41,126 nucleotides of DNA from Erysipelotrichaceae bacterium (GTDB lineage: Bacteria > Bacillota_I > Bacilli_A > Erysipelotrichales > Erysipelotrichaceae): the NCBI GenBank assembly GCA_003520745.1, contig DOUE01000020.1, forward strand, positions 1 through 41,126. Direction: 5' to 3'. Of the stretch, positions 8,325 to 17,065 are shown one piece after another. Each line of letters opens with the position of its first letter. Position 1 is the stretch's first letter. The notes under the pieces were generated by a model. The model did not search any database, had not been told where the DNA came from, and saw only the letters and a program-made list of their open reading frames with translations. A program made the translations under genes and the position numbers.

Positions 8325-9014
8325 ATGGGCAAACTGATCTATATCGCCGACGACGATAGTAATATTCGTGTCATTATTGGTAGTTTTCTTCGTAATGAAG
8401 GGTATGAGGTTTTGGACTTCGATACCGGAGATGCTTTGCTTGAGAGATTCTTCCAGTTCCCATCGGACATGGTGATTTTGGATCTGATGATGAGTGGGTC
8501 GGATGGGTTGACAATTTGCCGAAAGCTCCGTGAACGATTCAACGTACCCATCATCATCGTTTCGGCACGTGACAGCGAGCTTGATCGAATCACCGGGATT
8601 ACGATGGGAAGCGACGACTATCTTGTCAAACCTTTTTCACCGGTTGAACTGGTGGCGCGCGTCAAAGCGTTGTTTCGCCGCATTTCACTGGATAAATCAA
8701 CAAGCACTTCGGACCGCCTGGTTTTCGGGGAACTCAGCCTAAATCTCTCGACCCGCGAGTGTTTCTTTCATTCCGATCGGATCGACCTGACACCGACCGA
8801 ACTCGCCTTTCTTGCCTATATGTTTCAAAACAACGGGAGAGCGGTTTCCCGCAACGAATTGCTTAAGAATGTGTGGAAATTCGACTTCGAAGCGGACACG
8901 CGGGCGACCGACGACATCTTGAAACGGTTACGCAAAAAGATTGCCTCCAGCAATGTGAAAATCGAATCGGTGTGGGGCTTTGGATTTAAATTGGCGTTGG
9001 AGGAGAAGAAATGA
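8325..9014 (+). CDS. OmpR/PhoB-family response regulator
   Basis: A 229-residue DNA-binding response regulator. The receiver domain (1-120) has the acidic pocket ADDD (8-11), phosphoacceptor Asp53 in ILDLMM, a conserved Ser in VSAR and Lys in VKPF. The C-terminal winged helix (about 130-227) includes LTPTELAFLAYM and the recognition segment RATDDILKRLRKKI. The start at ATG 8325 has AAGGAG 8 nt upstream; an extension to 8295 was rejected. It overlaps the sensor kinase gene by 4 nt, so the pair is one operon. The signal is unknown, but the divergent envelope proteins suggest cell-surface stress. Confidence 0.93.
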   Translation: MGKLIYIADDDSNIRVIIGSFLRNEGYEVLDFDTGDALLERFFQFPSDMVILDLMMSGSDGLTICRKLRERFNVPIIIVSARDSELDRITGITMGSDDYLVKPFSPVELVARVKALFRRISLDKSTSTSDRLVFGELSLNLSTRECFFHSDRIDLTPTELAFLAYMFQNNGRAVSRNELLKNVWKFDFEADTRATDDILKRLRKKIASSNVKIESVWGFGFKLALEEKK

Positions 9015-10408
9015 AAACTCTTCAGAAGAAGATATCCGGATCGATATTGTGGATCATCATCATTGTGCCGATTCTCATCATGATTCTTTTCAATTTAACC
9101 GCTCGGTATTATGTGAATCAATCCACCGCGAAAGAATTGAAGAATGTCGTGGAGAATATAAAGGAACTCTCCACACTGTATCTCGATGATGAACTGATCG
9201 ATGAGAACGGAAACCAACTTTCGTTGGATAACATCAATCGATTGAAAGTGATTCGTTCCGCGCTACAAGTCTCGAAATTCTCCATGAACACCGAAATCGT
9301 CGTCGTCAACGCCAAGGGACGCGTCGTCTTTCCCCAATCGTATACCGACACTTTCCTGACAGATGCAATCGTTCGACGCGCACTTTCTAAAACGGCGGAG
9401 GAAGATCGGATCCTTCGTTTCTTCAGTGGTGGAAAAGGCTATATGTTCGTTTATGAAGATGTGGAGGGAGTGGTGGCTGACTATAAAGTGCTGTTCATCG
9501 CATCGGCCGCTTCAACCGATGCATTGATACGAATGATGAATCTTATTTTAGTCCTCGCCCTGTTGGTCTCGACGGGTGTGGGTGTCGCCGTCGTCCTCTC
9601 GGTATCGAAGAAAATTTCGATTCCGATCGTCAAGGCGTCCAAGGCGACGAAGAGACTTGGGGAAGGAGAATACATCCAGCTCGATGAAGAGAGCGATTGT
9701 TTGGAGGTTCATGACTTAATCGTCGGGATGAATCAAATGAGTAAAAAGCTAAAGCAAGGGGAAGAAGCGCAGAAAGACTTCCTACAGAACGCTTCACATG
9801 AACTACGCACACCGTTAATGTCGATCCAAGGGTATGCGGAAGGGATTTCCAACGGGATTTTCAAAGATGTGGAAAAGACGGCGGAAATCATCGCGGAAGA
9901 GTCGAAACGACTCACCGTTCTGGTCGATGAATTACTGACGTTGTCGCGAATCGAAGCCGGGAACTATGTCGGTCAATTCGATACGCTGAATGTTAGCGAT
10001 GAAATCAAAGACTATGTTCAACGGGCGACAGGGTATGCGACGATGCAGAAAAAAACGATCCATCTTACTGTACCTGATGAACCGTTATTGATCCTAGCGG
10101 ATGAGAGTTTATTATTCAAAGCGGTCTACAACGTGTTAACCAATGCGATCAAATATGCATCATCGAATGTGGATGTCACAGTCATGCAAGACCAAAAGAC
10201 GGTTGTCTTGCGTATCGAAGATGATGGACAGGGGATTTCAGAGAAAGACCTTCCGCACATTTTCAAACGTTTCTATAAAGGGAAAAACGGGAACTTCGGA
10301 CTAGGATTGGCGATTGCCAAGACTTCCGTTGAGTTCATGGGAGGGAAAATCTCTGCCCGAAATACGAAAGGGGCTTTATTTGAGATAAGTTTCCCCCGAA
10401 AAGTGTAG
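9011..10408 (+). CDS. sensor histidine kinase
   Basis: A 465-residue membrane kinase partnered with the regulator upstream. TM1 spans about 10-31, an extracytoplasmic domain (32-174) follows, and TM2 spans about 175-198. A HAMP linker (199-250) leads to HisKA with phosphoacceptor His263 in ASHELRTPL. The HATPase domain shows an N box (NVLTNAIKYA), a G1 box (EDDGQGIS) and a G2 box (GNFGLGLAIAK). The extracytoplasmic domain of about 140 residues fits a PAS/Cache-like fold by length, though no motif proves it. The gene ends 17 nt from a convergent lipoprotein gene and no clear terminator is seen between them. Confidence 0.93.
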   Translation: MKTLQKKISGSILWIIIIVPILIMILFNLTARYYVNQSTAKELKNVVENIKELSTLYLDDELIDENGNQLSLDNINRLKVIRSALQVSKFSMNTEIVVVNAKGRVVFPQSYTDTFLTDAIVRRALSKTAEEDRILRFFSGGKGYMFVYEDVEGVVADYKVLFIASAASTDALIRMMNLILVLALLVSTGVGVAVVLSVSKKISIPIVKASKATKRLGEGEYIQLDEESDCLEVHDLIVGMNQMSKKLKQGEEAQKDFLQNASHELRTPLMSIQGYAEGISNGIFKDVEKTAEIIAEESKRLTVLVDELLTLSRIEAGNYVGQFDTLNVSDEIKDYVQRATGYATMQKKTIHLTVPDEPLLILADESLLFKAVYNVLTNAIKYASSNVDVTVMQDQKTVVLRIEDDGQGISEKDLPHIFKRFYKGKNGNFGLGLAIAKTSVEFMGGKISARNTKGALFEISFPRKV

Positions 10409-10425
10409 TCGACGGTCGGATGACT

Positions 10426-10743
10426 TCACTCAGTTAAGGTCCCAACCAACTTCGCCCGGTTCAGTATGCCTTTACCGTGAGGTGACTTACTGATGAGGTC
10501 GCTCAGGTCGACGCCGGCCATGGCACCGTTATAGTGTTCTCCGGCGGTCCACTCTTCAATGTCGGTCACGTCATAGATTTTACCATCGACGGCGACATAA
10601 GCTTTCGCCCCGTCCTTCCCGTCATATTCCGCAAGTTCGGTTAAGGTGAATTTCGGCAGCTCTTCGGTTTTCGGCGCTGCACAGCCTGCCAAGCCCAATA
10701 AGAGGACAATGAGTATCACTAAAAAGATTCGTTTGTTTTTCAT
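10426..10743 (-). CDS. lipoprotein with cytochrome b5-like heme-binding domain
   Basis: A 105-residue exported protein: a signal peptide with lipobox (LLGLAGC, Cys about residue 21) followed by one cytochrome b5-like heme/steroid-binding domain. The domain is visible as FTLTELAEYDGKDG, AYVAVDGKIYDVTD, a conserved Trp (EEW), then GEHYNG...AGVDLSDLI and SPHGKGIL...LVGTL. The two histidines (EHYNG and SPHG) are the likely axial-ligand positions, although GEHYNG differs from the usual HHG/HNG spacing. The start was set at ATG 10743, 7 nt after GGAG on the minus strand, trimming four codons. No membrane oxidoreductase is adjacent, so its electron partner, or a non-redox heme/ligand role, is open. 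Confidence 0.8.
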   Translation of the reverse strand: MKNKRIFLVILIVLLLGLAGCAAPKTEELPKFTLTELAEYDGKDGAKAYVAVDGKIYDVTDIEEWTAGEHYNGAMAGVDLSDLISKSPHGKGILNRAKLVGTLTE

Positions 10744-10817
10744 AGGTTTCTCCATTTCAGTATATTCTAGTAAGTAGATTCTATCTTGTTTGCGGTAGGA
10801 TTCAATAATTATGACCG

Positions 10818-10843
10818 AAAGAAAACATGCTTTCGCATGTCTT
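10818..10843 (-). terminator. terminator of the 10848 lipoprotein gene
   Basis: A 6-bp stem, ACATGC (10825-10830) with GCATGT (10835-10840) around a TTTC loop. On the minus strand it is followed by TTTTCTTTC, just after the stop codon. Confidence 0.65.
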
Positions 10844-10847
10844 CAAA

Positions 10848-11777
10848 TCATTGTTTTGTGAAGGGGATGCCTTGCGAGAGATCCGCGATCGTTTTATCCA
10901 CATCATAGGTAAGCCCCATCTTCGTCGTGTCGTTGCCATCCGGCAAGACCTTGATTTCATAATCCCTTGTGTACGTCCCTTTGTCGGTCGTGATTTCGAT
11001 CGTGAACTGAACGACGAAATTCAAATCGCCTTGCGAGATGCCCATGGCATTGAAGAACGCTTCCTTGTTTTCCGAGTAATCCATCGTGGTGGGATAACTC
11101 CCGATGCCCTTTTGGCGTACGACGAAGTGCAAATCTCCATAGCCGGTGCATGTCTTGGTGAAGTTGTCCGTCCCCGCGGCATAGGGGTCGTTGGCGATGC
11201 TGAGGTTGCCGACCCTGGAACCGCTCTTGATGCGAACGTTTTTGACCGAGCAGGAAAGGATGACGTCGGTTTGATTGGTGAGTTTAACCCCCGGATTGAC
11301 GGTATACCACAGCGAAGCGATGTAGTTTTCCCCCAAATCATCGGCGGCGTAATCGTAATTGGATCGGATGAAATATCCGACGTCGCGGACCCCCGAGACA
11401 AAGACGGAACTTCCCTTGATCCCATAGATGAAGACCGCAGTTTTATTGGTGACATCATAGGTGAAATGGATGCTTTCACCGGCATCGTTGTAGGCGGCGT
11501 AACTATAGAAATTCATCTCGTAGTTGTAATTGACGGAGACCTTGAACTCCGACTCATAAAGCGTCGCAAGGAAGGTATTCACCGCGGAAACTTCCACATC
11601 CTTAAACTGGAATTTCACTTCATCCTTGGATTTGGTTTTACTGACAACGGTGAAACCGGGATCCGTGATCCCCGCCATCTCGTCTTGAACCCATTTTTGG
11701 TTTGAACTCTTGGACGAACAACCTGACAGAATGAGCACGACGCATAACAAGAACAGGATGTTTTTTATCGTTTTCAT
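10848..11777 (-). CDS. lipoprotein of unknown function
   Basis: A 309-residue protein with signal peptide and lipobox MKTIKNILFLLCVVLILSGC (Cys20). The mature region is rich in beta-type alternating residues, Tyr and Asn (for example VSVNYNYEMNFYSYAAYND), with paired segments suggesting two beta-sandwich domains. No catalytic motif is recognised. Two cysteines in the mature part (ILSCSVKN and TKTCTGYG) could form a disulphide. The start at ATG 11777 follows GGAGG at 7 nt; the frame upstream to 11903 runs into the neighbouring gene and lacks support. Recognition is limited to lipoprotein, exported. Confidence 0.7.
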   Translation of the reverse strand: MKTIKNILFLLCVVLILSGCSSKSSNQKWVQDEMAGITDPGFTVVSKTKSKDEVKFQFKDVEVSAVNTFLATLYESEFKVSVNYNYEMNFYSYAAYNDAGESIHFTYDVTNKTAVFIYGIKGSSVFVSGVRDVGYFIRSNYDYAADDLGENYIASLWYTVNPGVKLTNQTDVILSCSVKNVRIKSGSRVGNLSIANDPYAAGTDNFTKTCTGYGDLHFVVRQKGIGSYPTTMDYSENKEAFFNAMGISQGDLNFVVQFTIEITTDKGTYTRDYEIKVLPDGNDTTKMGLTYDVDKTIADLSQGIPFTKQ

Positions 11778-11835
11778 CAATCGCCTCCGGATGTCGACGC
11801 ATCTTGATTTCATTATACACAATGAGTGTTGGGGT

Positions 11836-12234
11836 TCAAGGGGTAGAGGTAAGACAGGGATAGGAGTTCTTCGCGTTCGATTTGAAAAGATCGGTATCCA
11901 CATTCACTTCCTTGGTATTGATGATGGCATGCCGATCCGACGTCCACATGATTGCGATCCCGCTACAATGGTCGATGAAGATGAATTCTTCACGCAAGAC
12001 GACACCTGAGGAAGATTCGAGGTCGATGCGAATGGTGTTTGGGCAAAACAAATCGCATTCCCCACGATAAGCCACCAAAACATCCCCCGAAACAGGATCG
12101 GTGACACGCAAGACCTCGGAGTATTCGAGATACATACGATAGAAGAAGATCTTGTGCAGGTTGAACCCGCTTTGTATCAAAAGATAAGCAAGAAAGACGG
12201 AAAGAATCTTATGGGATAATACCCATTGTTTCAT
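11836..12234 (-). CDS. small membrane-anchored protein, unknown
   Basis: A 132-residue protein: MKQWVLSHK, then one hydrophobic segment (about 10-27, ILSVFLAYLLIQSGF), then a beta-rich exposed domain with a CDLFCPNTIRIDLES segment. The paired Cys could bridge outside the cell. The start at 12234 is the codon nearest the membrane segment; a start at 12282 adds 16 polar residues. Neither has a strong ribosome site, so the start is uncertain. It ends 58 nt before the next minus-strand gene. No family is recognised. Confidence 0.55.
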   Translation of the reverse strand: MKQWVLSHKILSVFLAYLLIQSGFNLHKIFFYRMYLEYSEVLRVTDPVSGDVLVAYRGECDLFCPNTIRIDLESSSGVVLREEFIFIDHCSGIAIMWTSDRHAIINTKEVNVDTDLFKSNAKNSYPCLTSTP

Positions 12235-12312
12235 AGTGCCCCCGAATCGACCTAACCGATTCCCACGATCTAATTCCATCATAATCCCGTCGACGGACGA
12301 AGTAAAGCACGC

Positions 12313-12342
12313 AAGACAAGCCCGTCCTTTATCGTGTATAAT
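12313..12342 (+). promoter_or_regulatory. promoter of pth-mfd-rqcP
   Basis: A perfect TATAAT (12337-12342) lies 22 nt before the pth ATG. The best -35 is AAGACA (12313-12318), 4 of 6 matches, with an 18-bp spacer. Confidence 0.6.
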
Positions 12343-12364
12343 ATCTAGGCAAGAAGGTGATGGA

Positions 12365-12931
12365 ATGAAAATGATCGTCGGCCTGGGGAATCCAGGGAAA
12401 ACATATGAACAGTCCCGTCATAACACCGGGTTCAGGGTGTTGGAAGAGGTGTTGAGGAAAGTCGGGAACCCGTCGTTGGTCCGCAAATTCAAGGCGAAGG
12501 TCGCCACGGTGACGATCGGGGACGAACAGGTTCTTTTGATGAAACCCGAGACCTACATGAACCTTTCGGGGGAAGCGGTGGTCGAGGCGGCGCGTTTCTA
12601 TAAGATCGAACCGAAGGATATCCTGGTGGTCTACGACGACCTGGATCTGCCGGTCGGGAAAGTGCGGTTACGTGAAAAAGGGAGTGCGGGGGGACAGAAC
12701 GGGATGAAAAACATCATCCTCCACCTTCATACCCAGGAATTCCCGCGGATCAGGGTGGGGATCGATAAGAATCCGATGATCCCGACCGTCGACTATGTGT
12801 TGGGTAAAATCGAGAAAGAGAAACGGGAACTTCATCAGAAATCGATCGAACATGCGGCCGACGCGGCGATCGCGTTTGCAAAGCAACCGTTTTTGGATGT
12901 GATGAATCAATTCAACAAGAAGGTGGACTGA
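12365..12931 (+). CDS. pth: peptidyl-tRNA hydrolase
   Basis: Pth recycles tRNA from prematurely released peptidyl-tRNA. The 188 residues start MKMIVGLGNPGKTYEQSRHNTG, containing the family signature with catalytic His19 and Asn9. They continue with KPETYMNLSGEAV and YDDLDLPVGKVRLREKGSAGGQNGMKN (residue positions about 62-116), where the conserved Asp and Asn bind the tRNA-peptide junction. The start at ATG 12365 follows AAGGTGATGG; longer extensions were rejected. Its stop overlaps the mfd start by one base, and the order pth-mfd matches Bacillota near the origin. Confidence 0.96.
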   Translation: MKMIVGLGNPGKTYEQSRHNTGFRVLEEVLRKVGNPSLVRKFKAKVATVTIGDEQVLLMKPETYMNLSGEAVVEAARFYKIEPKDILVVYDDLDLPVGKVRLREKGSAGGQNGMKNIILHLHTQEFPRIRVGIDKNPMIPTVDYVLGKIEKEKRELHQKSIEHAADAAIAFAKQPFLDVMNQFNKKVD

Positions 12932-15900
12932 TGGATCGGATTCTTCAGCACTTGATGAGAGAAGCTTCCGTACGGGCGCTGTCGAAGGGACAGGGCTCTT
13001 TTGCGCATTTGACGCTGATGCAGGAAGCGGCTTTGTTGGCGGCGACCTACCGCGTCCATCCCCAACCGATCTTCATCGTCAAACCCAACCTTTACCAGGC
13101 CCAGCATCTACATGCGAAACTCCAGACGTGGTTGAGCGACGAGGAAACCGCGCTCTTCCCAAGCGAAGAATCGCTGCGTGTCGAGGCGATCGCGTCGTCG
13201 CCTGAAATCAATGTCCAGAAAATGGAAACCTTAAGCCGATTGAGCGCGGGGAAGCCGATGATTTGCGTGACGCATGTCGGTGCGGCCCTACGGCACCTTC
13301 CCGATCCTGCGTACTTTCGCGAACGGACGGTCAAATTATCGCTGAACCAACGCATCGAACCGAAAGAACTGGCGGAGAGACTCCGCGTCATCGGCTATGC
13401 CCAGGTCAACCGTGTCGATCAACCGTGTTGTTTCGCGATGCGGGGAGGGATCGTTGATGTCTATCCGATCAACACCGAGGCGCCGCTGCGCATCGAGTTT
13501 TTCGACGTGGAAATCGAGAGTCTGCGTACTTTCGACCTGAGTTCGCAGCGATCCGTCCAAACCTTGGATGAGGTGGAAATCCAACCGGCGACCGATCTCC
13601 TGTTGACCGATGCGCAGATTGACAGGATCGTCGAAAAAGCGGAAGAGGCGTTGGCTCGCGAGAAAAACCGTCGTTCCATCGAAGAGTACGAAGTGCTTGA
13701 AAACAATGTCCAACGCGATTTGGACAGCATTAAGAACCATATCAAGGAGAATTATCTCTATCGTTATACCGCCTATCTCGATGACAACGATTCCGTTTTC
13801 TCCTATGCGAAGGATTCGTTGATTTTCATTTCCCCGATCCAGGATGTCAAGGACCATGTCCATCATCTGATGGAAGAAACGGTCGACTACCTCCAAGAAA
13901 AGAGCCAGGATCAAGAAGCACTGACCACGTTCTCTGTTTTCCATGACTTGAACACGGTGTTGGCGACGCATCGGAGGATCGATTTCGAACTGTTCGAGAC
14001 CCATGGGAAAGAAATGCGGTTCCCGTTGCGGGATGTGCATTTCCCCCAGGAACCCTTGGCTCAAGCCGTCAAACTCATCGACATCGAACGTAAGAGAAAA
14101 CACGTGATACTGTGTCTTAAGGATGCGGAGATCAAGAGTGTCATCGATGTCCTCTTAACCCAGAAGATCCCCTACACCCTAAGCGAGAAACCGTTGGATG
14201 AAGTTGGATTGATGATCGTGCATGAAGAGCGGGACGAAGGGTTCGAACTGATCGATCCGCCCGTCCTTGTGCTCACTTCGAAGGAACTTTTCCAACGTCA
14301 TATCCCGATCGGAAGGTATGCGAATAAATTCAAGGAAGCCGAAACATTAAGCACCTACCAGGATTTACAGGTCGGGGACTATGTCGTGCACCACCAACAC
14401 GGGGTCGGGAAATACCTTGGCATCTTGACCAAGGAAGTGGAAGGCGTCCACCGCGATTTCCTGCATATCGTTTTCCGCAGCGACGACCAATTGTTCGTTC
14501 CGTTGGAACAGTTCCAACTCGTCCGTAAGTTCGTATCGCGGGACGGCGTCGTTCCGAAACTGAATAAACTGGGGTCCAACGAGTGGACCAAGACGAAGGC
14601 GAAAATCAAAGAGAACGTACGCGACATCGCCGACCGTTTGATCGCGCTCTATGCGACACGGGAGAAAGACATCGCCTATGCGTTTGGACCCGATAGCGAG
14701 TTACAGGAAGAATTCGAGGAAGAATTCGAATATCCTTTGACCCAGGACCAGGCACAGGCGATCCAAGAGATTAAAGACGATATGATGCGGCCGAAACCGA
14801 TGGATCGTCTGTTGTGCGGGGATGTGGGGTTCGGAAAGACCGAGGTGGCCATACGGGCGGCCTTCAAAGCGGTCGCGGAACACAAGCAAGTCGCGTTCCT
14901 TTGTCCGACCACCGTTCTATCGCGCCAACACTATCAGACGTTCCTGCGCCGGTTCGCGAACTATCCCGTCAATATCCGCGTCCTCAACCGTTTCGTCATC
15001 GAGAGCCAGGTCAAAGAAATCCTCCACGATGTGCGTGAAGGGAAAGTGGACATCCTGATCGGAACCCACCGCATTTTATCCAAGGATGTGCGGTTCAAGG
15101 ATCTGGGTTTATTGGTCATCGACGAAGAACAACGCTTCGGGGTCGAACATAAAGAGAAGATCAAGGAAGTCAAACAGAGCGTCCATGTCCTCTCCCTCAG
15201 TGCCACGCCGATTCCCCGTACGCTACAAATGTCTTTAATCGGGGTACGATCGCTTTCACAATTGGAAACCCCGCCCCAGAACCGTCTTCCGGTACAGACC
15301 TATGTCTTACATAAAAACAAAGGGGTCATTAAGGAAGTCATCCAGCGCGAACTGGCACGCAACGGACAGGTGTTCTACCTCTTCAACAACGTTTCCCAGA
15401 TTTTCAGCGTCGCCTATCAGATCAAGCAGGACATCCCCGAGGCGAAGGTCGCGGTCGCCCATGGGCAAATGCATCGCGAAGAGATCGAAGACGTCATGTA
15501 TCGCTTCACCACCAACGAATACAACGTCCTGGTCTGTACGACGATCGTCGAAACGGGCATCGATATCCCCAACGCGAACACCATCGTCATCGACCAGGCG
15601 GACACGTTCGGATTGTCCCAACTCTACCAAATCAAAGGAAGGGTCGGGCGAAGCGACCGGTTGGCCTACGCCTACCTGATGTATTCGCCACGGAAACAGC
15701 TCTCCGAAATCGCGCAGAAAAGACTGCAGTCCATCAAGGAATTCACCGAACTTGGAAGCGGATATAAGATCGCGATGCGGGACTTGACCATCCGCGGTGC
15801 CGGGGAAATGTTGGGGGATTCCCAATCGGGATTCATCGACACGGTCGGCATCGATATGTACATCGAACTCCTATCGCAAGCGATCCAGGAGAAACGCTCA

Positions 15901-16395
15901 GGGATCCCCTATGTCGAGAAAGAGATGGCGATCAAGCAGAACATCCAGGTCGACGCCTACATCCCGCAGACGTTCGCGCCGCAGGATTTCGAGAAGATTT
16001 CGCTCTACCAGCGGATCGACAAGACCGATACCGAACATGAACTGAAGAAACTACAGGAAGAGATCATCGACCTCTACGGGAAACTGCCAAGGTCGGTCGT
16101 CCTCTTGTTTGAGAAGAAACGCTTGGAATTGTTGATCAAGGACCCAAGGGTCGCAAGTTTCAAGGAAAGAAAACAGAACGCCGAACTGGCGTTCAGCGTC
16201 GAGTGGTCGAAAACGGTCGACGGGGTGAAGCTGTTCAAGATGATCTCCGACCTCTCCACGACCGTGACCTTGAAATACACCGGGGGATCGATCATCGTGA
16301 CCCTCCCGAAAACCGGTGAATGGTTGACCTTGGCCGTATCGATCCTCGAGCGAAGTGCCAAACTCACCCCGAAAGGAAACTCCCATGCGAATTGA
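12931..16395 (+). CDS. mfd: transcription-repair coupling factor
   Basis: Mfd is a DNA translocase that removes RNA polymerase stalled at lesions and recruits UvrA. The 1154 residues are full length: a degenerate UvrB-like N-terminal module (1-about 350) and an RNA polymerase-interacting CarD-like domain (about 480-550, GDYVVHHQHGVGKYLG). Then come RecG-like helicase lobes with Walker A CGDVGFGKT (about 629-637), Walker B-type DEEQ (731-734), SATPIPRTLQ and motif VI GRVGRSDR. A TRCF C-terminal domain follows (about 1000-1110). It overlaps pth by 1 nt and rqcP by 11 nt. Confidence 0.97.
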   Translation: MDRILQHLMREASVRALSKGQGSFAHLTLMQEAALLAATYRVHPQPIFIVKPNLYQAQHLHAKLQTWLSDEETALFPSEESLRVEAIASSPEINVQKMETLSRLSAGKPMICVTHVGAALRHLPDPAYFRERTVKLSLNQRIEPKELAERLRVIGYAQVNRVDQPCCFAMRGGIVDVYPINTEAPLRIEFFDVEIESLRTFDLSSQRSVQTLDEVEIQPATDLLLTDAQIDRIVEKAEEALAREKNRRSIEEYEVLENNVQRDLDSIKNHIKENYLYRYTAYLDDNDSVFSYAKDSLIFISPIQDVKDHVHHLMEETVDYLQEKSQDQEALTTFSVFHDLNTVLATHRRIDFELFETHGKEMRFPLRDVHFPQEPLAQAVKLIDIERKRKHVILCLKDAEIKSVIDVLLTQKIPYTLSEKPLDEVGLMIVHEERDEGFELIDPPVLVLTSKELFQRHIPIGRYANKFKEAETLSTYQDLQVGDYVVHHQHGVGKYLGILTKEVEGVHRDFLHIVFRSDDQLFVPLEQFQLVRKFVSRDGVVPKLNKLGSNEWTKTKAKIKENVRDIADRLIALYATREKDIAYAFGPDSELQEEFEEEFEYPLTQDQAQAIQEIKDDMMRPKPMDRLLCGDVGFGKTEVAIRAAFKAVAEHKQVAFLCPTTVLSRQHYQTFLRRFANYPVNIRVLNRFVIESQVKEILHDVREGKVDILIGTHRILSKDVRFKDLGLLVIDEEQRFGVEHKEKIKEVKQSVHVLSLSATPIPRTLQMSLIGVRSLSQLETPPQNRLPVQTYVLHKNKGVIKEVIQRELARNGQVFYLFNNVSQIFSVAYQIKQDIPEAKVAVAHGQMHREEIEDVMYRFTTNEYNVLVCTTIVETGIDIPNANTIVIDQADTFGLSQLYQIKGRVGRSDRLAYAYLMYSPRKQLSEIAQKRLQSIKEFTELGSGYKIAMRDLTIRGAGEMLGDSQSGFIDTVGIDMYIELLSQAIQEKRSGIPYVEKEMAIKQNIQVDAYIPQTFAPQDFEKISLYQRIDKTDTEHELKKLQEEIIDLYGKLPRSVVLLFEKKRLELLIKDPRVASFKERKQNAELAFSVEWSKTVDGVKLFKMISDLSTTVTLKYTGGSIIVTLPKTGEWLTLAVSILERSAKLTPKGNSHAN

Positions 16396-16657
16396 CAAAT
16401 ATCTTAAAGTATCCAGAATCCTGAAACGCCGTACGATCTCCAAGGAACTGGCGGACCAGGACCGCGTGCTTCTCAACGGGAAGGTCGCGAAACCTTCCAG
16501 CGAAGTCAAACCCGGGGATGAAATCGAACTATTCTTCGGGCATCGTCGCTTGAAGGTCCGCGTCTTGTCCATCGAATTCTCCATCCGGAAGTCCGACGCC
16601 GTCTCGATGTATGAAGTGTTGGACGAATCGATCATCCCGCACACGACCAACCCATAA
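16385..16657 (+). CDS. rqcP: S4-domain RNA-binding protein of ribosome quality control
   Basis: A 90-residue single S4 domain protein: MRIDKYLKVSRILKRR at the N-terminus and VLLNGKVAKPSSEVKPGDEIEL, the core of the S4 fold. In Bacillota the gene after mfd with this sequence is RqcP (YabO), which binds the obstructed 50S subunit and helps RqcH add alanine tails. The close relative Hsp15 has the same fold. The start at ATG 16385 has AAAGGA upstream and overlaps mfd by 11 nt. The frame extension to 16355 lies inside mfd and was rejected. Confidence 0.88.
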   Translation: MRIDKYLKVSRILKRRTISKELADQDRVLLNGKVAKPSSEVKPGDEIELFFGHRRLKVRVLSIEFSIRKSDAVSMYEVLDESIIPHTTNP

Positions 16658-16676
16658 TCGTTCACAATCCGTCGCA

Positions 16677-16714
16677 ACTGACACTCTTGCATTTTATGAA
16701 ATTGTCAGTATAAT
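16677..16714 (+). promoter_or_regulatory. divIC promoter with a flanking dyad
   Basis: TTGCAT (16687-16692), a 16-bp spacer and TATAAT (16709-16714) form a good promoter 40 nt before the divIC ATG. ACTGACA (16677-16683) and TGTCAGT (16703-16709) form a perfect 7-bp inverted repeat that brackets the -35 and abuts the -10. This is the geometry of a repressor operator. The regulator is unknown. Confidence 0.6.
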
Positions 16715-16753
16715 GAAACTACACGAGCATTTCAACGATAAAGGAGACTCTTC

Positions 16754-17065
16754 ATGGCCAAGAAGCGATTTCTGCGTCCCAAAAAATCAGTGCAGCGAAT
16801 CATGAATGCGGTTTTACTGAGCGCGAGCGCCTTTATGTTGTTTCAGGTCGGGACGGAAGTGGCGGCGACGATCGAGTTGCGCCAACAACTGACATCGGCC
16901 CAGGGGCAACTCAGCGAACTCGAAGATGAGAACGCAGCCTTGGTTCAACAAAAAGAGAAACTGATGGATCCCGACTATGTGCGCAGTTATGCACGGGCGG
17001 CATATATGTTAAGTAAAGAAGGGGAACAGATTTTCTACCTTCCAAAAACCGATGAGGATGAATAA
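16754..17065 (+). CDS. divIC: septum formation initiator, DivIC/FtsL family
   Basis: A 103-residue bitopic membrane protein: a basic N-terminus (MAKKRFLRPKKSVQR), one membrane helix (about 17-35), then a coiled coil (about 38-68, IELRQQLTSAQGQLSELEDENAALVQQKEKL). It ends with the DPDYVRSYARAAYMLSKEGEQIFYLP segment typical of DivIC. In the divisome DivIC pairs with FtsL and DivIB. The start at 16754 has AAGGAG 7 nt upstream. It has its own promoter, and in Bacillus divIC also follows the yabO region. Confidence 0.88.
   Translation: MAKKRFLRPKKSVQRIMNAVLLSASAFMLFQVGTEVAATIELRQQLTSAQGQLSELEDENAALVQQKEKLMDPDYVRSYARAAYMLSKEGEQIFYLPKTDEDE

Noticed and set aside
10827..11705. Long open frame of 292 codons on the plus strand
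   Set aside because: It is the antisense of the lipoprotein at 10848-11777, which has a signal peptide, lipobox and ribosome site. The plus frame lacks a start signal and any recognisable motif.
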